From Rhodoferax sp. (GTDB taxonomy: Bacteria > Pseudomonadota > Gammaproteobacteria > Burkholderiales > Burkholderiaceae_C): DNA of 10,264 nt. Made by a program: the position numbers and the translations under genes. Shown here in pieces: positions 7,273 to 10,264 of the stretch. Position 1 is the first letter of the stretch; the number at the start of each line of letters is the position of its first letter. The notes beneath the pieces are model-generated. The model did not search any database, was not told where the DNA came from, and worked only from the letters and a program-made list of their open reading frames with translations. The stretch covers positions 1-10,264 of the forward strand of contig JAEMRG010000056.1 in the NCBI GenBank assembly GCA_016463455.1. The letters run 5' to 3'.

Positions 7273-7799
7273 GCCCGCAAGCGTCTACTAAGGGTCTGCG
7301 CAAGCTATTGTGCGGTGTTGCCTGCCTTGGCGCCTTGGCCTACGCCCCGCACAGCCTTGCGGCGGGCGAAGGAACGTTTGCCGTCAAGATGCTCACCCCT
7401 GAGGTCGCGGCCACCGCTGGCCAGGCGGCGATGGCCCATTGCCGCAAGGTGGGCTACCAGGTAGCGGTCGCCGTTGTGGACCGCTTTGGCGTCTTGCAAT
7501 TCTTGGTGCGTGACCGCTTTGCCGGCCCGCACACGGTGGAATTCGCCACCCAAAAAGCCTGGACAGCAGCGAGCTTCAAAATGTCCACCGCAGCCCTGGC
7601 CGCTGAAACTCAGGCCGGTAAACCCATGAGCGGTATTCGCGCCAACCCTCATGTGCTGGCCATCGGTGGCGGATTAGTGATAGAGGCGGCCGGCAGCTTG
7701 CTCGGCGGCATTGGCGTCTCTGGTGCGCCGGGTGGCGAAGCCGACGACGCCTGCGCCTTGGCGGGGCTGCGCGCGGTAGCCGATGCGATTGAGTTTTGA
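7269..7799 (+). CDS. Secreted GlcG/HbpS-family heme-binding-like protein
   Basis: Member of the GlcG/HbpS (DUF336) family, a small alpha/beta fold that in HbpS of Streptomyces binds heme and feeds redox signals to a sensor kinase; most proteobacterial members have no proven role. The 176-residue product has a signal peptide (RKLL, hydrophobic 14-31, cleavage near LAAG), so it should be periplasmic. Family motifs: VAVAVVDRFG (66-74), ATQKAWTA (93-100) and the glycine-rich GGIGVSGAPGGEADDACA (147-164). Cysteines remaining after the signal are Cys58 and Cys162. The ATG overlaps the soxB stop by 4 bases, placing it firmly in the sox transcript. I infer a role linked to heme or redox balance of the Sox cytochromes, but the sequence alone does not show heme ligands. 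Confidence 0.85.
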   Translation: MSPQASTKGLRKLLCGVACLGALAYAPHSLAAGEGTFAVKMLTPEVAATAGQAAMAHCRKVGYQVAVAVVDRFGVLQFLVRDRFAGPHTVEFATQKAWTAASFKMSTAALAAETQAGKPMSGIRANPHVLAIGGGLVIEAAGSLLGGIGVSGAPGGEADDACALAGLRAVADAIEF

Positions 7800-7822
7800 A
7801 TGGCTTTTTTCTGGAAAAACCC

Positions 7823-8236
7823 ATGAAGCTTTTAAAAGTCTTTGCCCTCACCCTGGCGCTTTTGAGCAGCGGGTTTGCCTGGTCGCAGAGCAAGGTGATC
7901 TATCACATCAGCGACGCCGAAGCGCAAGCATTGGGGGGCCTGCGCAACGTGCGCAACCATCTGGACATCGACCCCACAGCCAAAATAACCGTGGTCTCCC
8001 ACGGCAACGGCGTGGACTTTTTGATGGAGGGTGCAAAAGACAAAAATGGCAGCCTATATGCCGGCCCAATATCCGCGCTGAAAAGTCGCGGGGTGACTTT
8101 TGAAGTCTGTGAGATCACCCTCAAAAACCGCAACCTCAAAAGTGAGCAATTCCTGCAAGAGGCCGACTTCACGCCGTCCGGGGTGGTGCGTATTGCTAAG
8201 CTTCAACACCAGGGTTACGCCTACATTCGACCTTAA
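7823..8236 (+). CDS. Periplasmic DsrE-family protein
   Basis: Small DsrE/F-like protein (COG1416-type), a fold related to the sulfur-relay proteins TusD and DsrE. The 137-residue product starts with a clean Sec signal peptide (MKLLKVFALTLALLSSGFAW, cleavage near WSQS), unlike cytoplasmic DsrE. Recognisable segments are KITVVSHGNGVDFLMEGAKD (54-73), GVTFEVCEITLKNR (90-103) with its single cysteine Cys96 at the position expected for a sulfur-carrying cysteine, and the family C-terminus SGVVRIAKLQHQGYAYIRP. ATG 7823 is preferred over an in-frame TTG at 7796 because the signal peptide begins there. The ribosome-binding site is weak (GGAAAAA from 7813) and lies in a possible hairpin. It may bind or shuttle sulfane sulfur in the periplasm; this is inference. 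Confidence 0.85.
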   Translation: MKLLKVFALTLALLSSGFAWSQSKVIYHISDAEAQALGGLRNVRNHLDIDPTAKITVVSHGNGVDFLMEGAKDKNGSLYAGPISALKSRGVTFEVCEITLKNRNLKSEQFLQEADFTPSGVVRIAKLQHQGYAYIRP

Positions 8237-8244
8237 AGCAGTCA

Positions 8245-9267
8245 ATGCCGCTCAACTACGCTGCCGTTTTTGGAGGTGCGCGCCATGCCCTGGCGCGCAC
8301 AGGGCTGGTGTTCTCTGTAGCGGCACCAGCCTATGTGAGCTGCATCGTCGGACTGCTGTGCTGGGTCAGCACGCTTGCCACGGCGCAACCCGCTTCCATT
8401 CAAGCGGTGCAGCTTGCGCAAGGCGTATGGTTTGTGCAGGGAAATTCTGCCCTGGGCAGCACCGGCAATAGAAACTTCATCTCCAATGCCGGGTTTTTTG
8501 TCACCGACGAAGGCGTGGTCGTGGTGGATGCACTGGGTTCGCCCGCCTTAGCCCAGGAATTGTTGCGCGAGATCCATCGCGTCACCTCGCAAGCGCTTCG
8601 CTACGTCGTAGTGACGCACTACCATGCAGACCATATTTATGGTTTGCAAACACTTGTCCAAGCAGGCGCCAAGGTCATCGGCCACGCATCGGCCAGAGAG
8701 TATTTAAACTCCGATACAGCACAAAGACGGCTTGAAGCAAGCCGCATAGACCTGGCACCCTGGATCGATGCAAATACCCGATTGGTGCCAGCCGACCAAT
8801 GGTTAGACACGGCGGAAACCCGGTTTCGTTTGGGATCCGTGGACTTTGTCGTTGACCATGTCGGCCCGGCACATACGCCGGAAGATGTCGTTGTCTTTGT
8901 GCCTCAACTAGGCGTTTTATTTGCCGGCGACCTGTTTTTTCAGGGCCGGATTCCGTTCGTGGGGCAAGCAAACAGTCGACTGTGGATTCAAGCCCTCAAC
9001 CGCTTAATGAAATACCAGCCCAAAATAGTTATTCCCGGGCACGGCCCTGCTTCCACCAACCCGATGGTGGACATGACCATGACCAGAGATTACTTGCTCT
9101 ATCTGCGAAAAACCATGGGCGAAGCGGCACAAAATATGGAACCCTTTGAAGAGGTTTATGCGAAAACGGATTGGTCCAGATTTGAGTCCATCCCGCTTTT
9201 TCGCGTCGCAAATCGCATGAACGCCTATAACACCTACCTTCTAATGGAGCAGCAAGGTGAGCCCTGA
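8245..9267 (+). CDS. Exported metallo-beta-lactamase-fold hydrolase (SoxH-like)
   Basis: Metal-dependent hydrolase of the metallo-beta-lactamase superfamily, 340 residues. The dinuclear metal site is complete: THYHADH (His125, His127, Asp129, His130), His210 in GPAHTPEDV, Asp229 in FAGDLFF and His266 in IPGHGPAS. The N-terminus has basic residues then a hydrophobic segment (about 20-47) ending in ATAQP, so it is exported or anchored in the inner membrane facing the periplasm. SoxH of Paracoccus sox clusters and the 'quinoprotein relay' hydrolases are similar; their substrates are not settled. It lacks the features that would make me call it a sulfur dioxygenase with confidence. ATG 8245 follows the DsrE-like gene by 8 bases but has no good ribosome-binding site. 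It overlaps the next gene by 11 bases. Confidence 0.85.
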   Translation: MPLNYAAVFGGARHALARTGLVFSVAAPAYVSCIVGLLCWVSTLATAQPASIQAVQLAQGVWFVQGNSALGSTGNRNFISNAGFFVTDEGVVVVDALGSPALAQELLREIHRVTSQALRYVVVTHYHADHIYGLQTLVQAGAKVIGHASAREYLNSDTAQRRLEASRIDLAPWIDANTRLVPADQWLDTAETRFRLGSVDFVVDHVGPAHTPEDVVVFVPQLGVLFAGDLFFQGRIPFVGQANSRLWIQALNRLMKYQPKIVIPGHGPASTNPMVDMTMTRDYLLYLRKTMGEAAQNMEPFEEVYAKTDWSRFESIPLFRVANRMNAYNTYLLMEQQGEP

Positions 9268-9823
9268 GAGCAGCCCGCAGGGCACGGTCTCGCGCCGCCA
9301 TGTGCTAGCGGGCACCGCTGCGGCATTGGTCTGGGGCCCAGGGGTAAGCCGCGCTATCGCCGAGACATCGGCACCGAGCATCCACTGGCCGGTGCTAAGG
9401 CTTTTAGACGGAACGAGCCTGACGCCTCTTGAATTGAACACGATGCCGATAATGCTCGTGTTTTGGGAAACCTGGTGCCCTTATTGCAAACGCCACAACG
9501 TACACATTGAGCGCCTCTACCAAGCGACACGGGGTATGCCCATCCGAGTCCTGGGTGCCACAACCGAAACCAACGCGGACAAGCTGACGTCCTATTTGCG
9601 GACCAATCAATTGCATTTCCCAGTGGCCCACATAGAGCGAAGGTTTCGGGATCAATTCAGCCAGCGGCGCATCATTCCCTTGACATGTTTGGTAGCGGCG
9701 AACGGGCGACTGTTGCAAGCTATTCCCGGCGAAATGGGCTACGCGGACCTTTATTCCCTGGCCGGGCAAGTGCTGCAGGACATCAGCCCTAAAATCAGTG
9801 ACACCACAAGGATGGCAAGTTAA
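9257..9823 (+). CDS. Tat-exported TlpA/SoxW-like thioredoxin
   Basis: Periplasmic thioredoxin-fold protein of 188 residues. The active site is WCPYC (Cys74, Cys77) after a beta strand (IMLVFWET), with the cis-proline at Pro141 in RRIIPLTCLV; an extra Cys144 lies close to that proline. The N-terminus has a Tat-type signal, VSRRHVLAGTAAALVWG. In known sox clusters the thioredoxins SoxS/SoxW keep SoxYZ active by reducing disulfides or mixed adducts on SoxY, so this is the likely job. The usual electron donor, a CcdA/SoxV or DsbD-type membrane protein, is not in this window. The start is a GTG at 9257 with GGAG (9246-9249) 7 bases upstream, overlapping the previous gene by 11 bases. A cytochrome-maturation thioredoxin is the main alternative. 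Confidence 0.87.
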   Translation: MSPESSPQGTVSRRHVLAGTAAALVWGPGVSRAIAETSAPSIHWPVLRLLDGTSLTPLELNTMPIMLVFWETWCPYCKRHNVHIERLYQATRGMPIRVLGATTETNADKLTSYLRTNQLHFPVAHIERRFRDQFSQRRIIPLTCLVAANGRLLQAIPGEMGYADLYSLAGQVLQDISPKISDTTRMAS

Positions 9824-9829
9824 TTGATT

Positions 9830-10186
9830 ATGGAAGATTTCAACAATCAGGACAGGGTGTTTGAAACGGCCGCGCAATTGTTTGCGCTATTGGCTACCCC
9901 GATGCGCCTGAAAATCATCAGTGCCCTGTGTGAGCAAGAGAAAAACGTGAGCGAACTCCTGGCCGAAATCGATACCACGCAGCCGAATATGTCCCAACAT
10001 TTAGCGGCACTTCACCGCAAGGGGGTCATTTCGCGTCGCAGAGAAGGCGCACAAATTTACTACCAAGTGCAAAGTGAACGCGTCGCCAGCTTGTGTCGCG
10101 CGGTTTGTACGCAGTTAGCCATCGAAATGGATATTGATGGCGCAATTGAACCTTCCGATCGCTTATTGATAGTTCAGGACAATTAG
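9830..10186 (+). CDS. ArsR-family winged-helix regulator, probable sox repressor
   Basis: Cytoplasmic ArsR/SmtB-type transcription factor of 118 residues. The winged helix is clear: FALLATPMRLKIISAL (helix region 18-33), recognition helix in TTQPNMSQHLAALHRKG (49-65) and the wing SRRREGAQIYYQV (68-80). Cysteines are Cys34 (ALCEQEKN), Cys89 and Cys93 (SLCRAVCTQ). No metal-binding CVC motif of ArsR or metal site of SmtB is seen, so thiol chemistry, such as the (poly)sulfide-driven cysteine crosslinks of SqrR/BigR/SoxR regulators, is a better guess than metal sensing. ATG 9830 is chosen; a TTG at 9824, directly after the previous stop, is an in-frame alternative adding two residues. The probable target is the region at 643-750. 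The soxR name would be reasonable by context but is not proven. Confidence 0.87.
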   Translation: MEDFNNQDRVFETAAQLFALLATPMRLKIISALCEQEKNVSELLAEIDTTQPNMSQHLAALHRKGVISRRREGAQIYYQVQSERVASLCRAVCTQLAIEMDIDGAIEPSDRLLIVQDN

Positions 10187-10264
10187 CAATATGCGCACTG
10201 CCCCAAGGTAGCAGCGCTGGAACTTGTTTATTCCCTTGCGGTACAGGCGACTTCTCAGGTCCCA
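10187..10264. other. Downstream tail with no supported gene
   Basis: After the regulator stop I see no start codon with a credible reading frame; an ATG at 10191 opens only six codons. The palindrome CAGCGCTG (10212-10219), flanked by CAAG (10204-10207) and CTTG (10223-10226) and followed by TTTATT, could form an imperfect stem-loop. It might act as a weak terminator, but the stem has mismatches. The minus strand is open from the window edge to a TAA at 10165-10163, too short to judge. Confidence 0.3.

Noticed and set aside
10163..10264. Possible C-terminus of a convergent minus-strand gene at the right edge
   Set aside because: Only 33 residues are visible, no family is recognisable and alternative frames look equally coding-like.
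1..10264. CRISPR array, tRNA, rRNA, insertion sequence or phage element
   Set aside because: No regularly spaced repeats, tRNA-like or rRNA-like stretch, transposase motif or terminal repeats were seen; nearly all of the window is accounted for by ordinary genes.

Overview
This window is a chromosomal sulfur-oxidation (sox) locus of a Gram-negative, almost certainly a betaproteobacterium of the order Burkholderiales. A Comamonadaceae-type organism (Rhodoferax/Limnohabitans/Polaromonas-like) is my best guess, from the gene order soxCDYZAXB, the style of the proteins and the moderately GC-rich, tightly packed genes. The assignment is by recognition, not by search.

Layout: (1) Bases 1-642, minus strand: N-terminal 214 residues of a YeeE/YedE-family sulfur-compound permease (SoxT/TsuA-like), cut by the window edge. 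(2) Bases 643-750: a short AT-richer divergent region, the only sizeable regulatory gap. (3) Bases 751-7272, plus strand: the full thiosulfate-oxidising core, soxC, soxD, soxY, soxZ, soxA, soxX, soxB, with overlaps or very small gaps and good Shine-Dalgarno sites before most genes. (4) Bases 7269-10186, plus strand, without a break: an accessory set of five genes: a secreted GlcG/HbpS-like protein, a secreted DsrE-like protein, an exported metallo-beta-lactamase-fold hydrolase (SoxH-like), a Tat-exported TlpA/SoxW-like thioredoxin and an ArsR-family regulator. (5) Bases 10187-10264: a tail with no supportable gene.

How it works together: SoxAX couples thiosulfate to the C-terminal cysteine of SoxY (carried by SoxYZ), SoxB hydrolyses off the sulfone sulfur as sulfate, and SoxCD oxidises the remaining sulfane sulfur. 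With soxCD present the expected end product is sulfate without stored sulfur globules. The thioredoxin probably keeps SoxY or other periplasmic thiols reduced. The ArsR-type protein, with three cysteines, is a plausible (poly)sulfide- or thiosulfate-responsive repressor of the divergent promoter. The permease may move a sulfur compound across the inner membrane.

Points of interest: SoxA has only one heme site, its N-terminal heme site being replaced by two lone cysteines; SoxX is a predicted lipoprotein with an N-terminal extension; SoxB has a Lys-Arg Tat motif; and the exported HbpS-like/DsrE-like/MBL/thioredoxin cassette has no settled role. Nothing here is a wholly new system. The downstream cassette is the least understood part.
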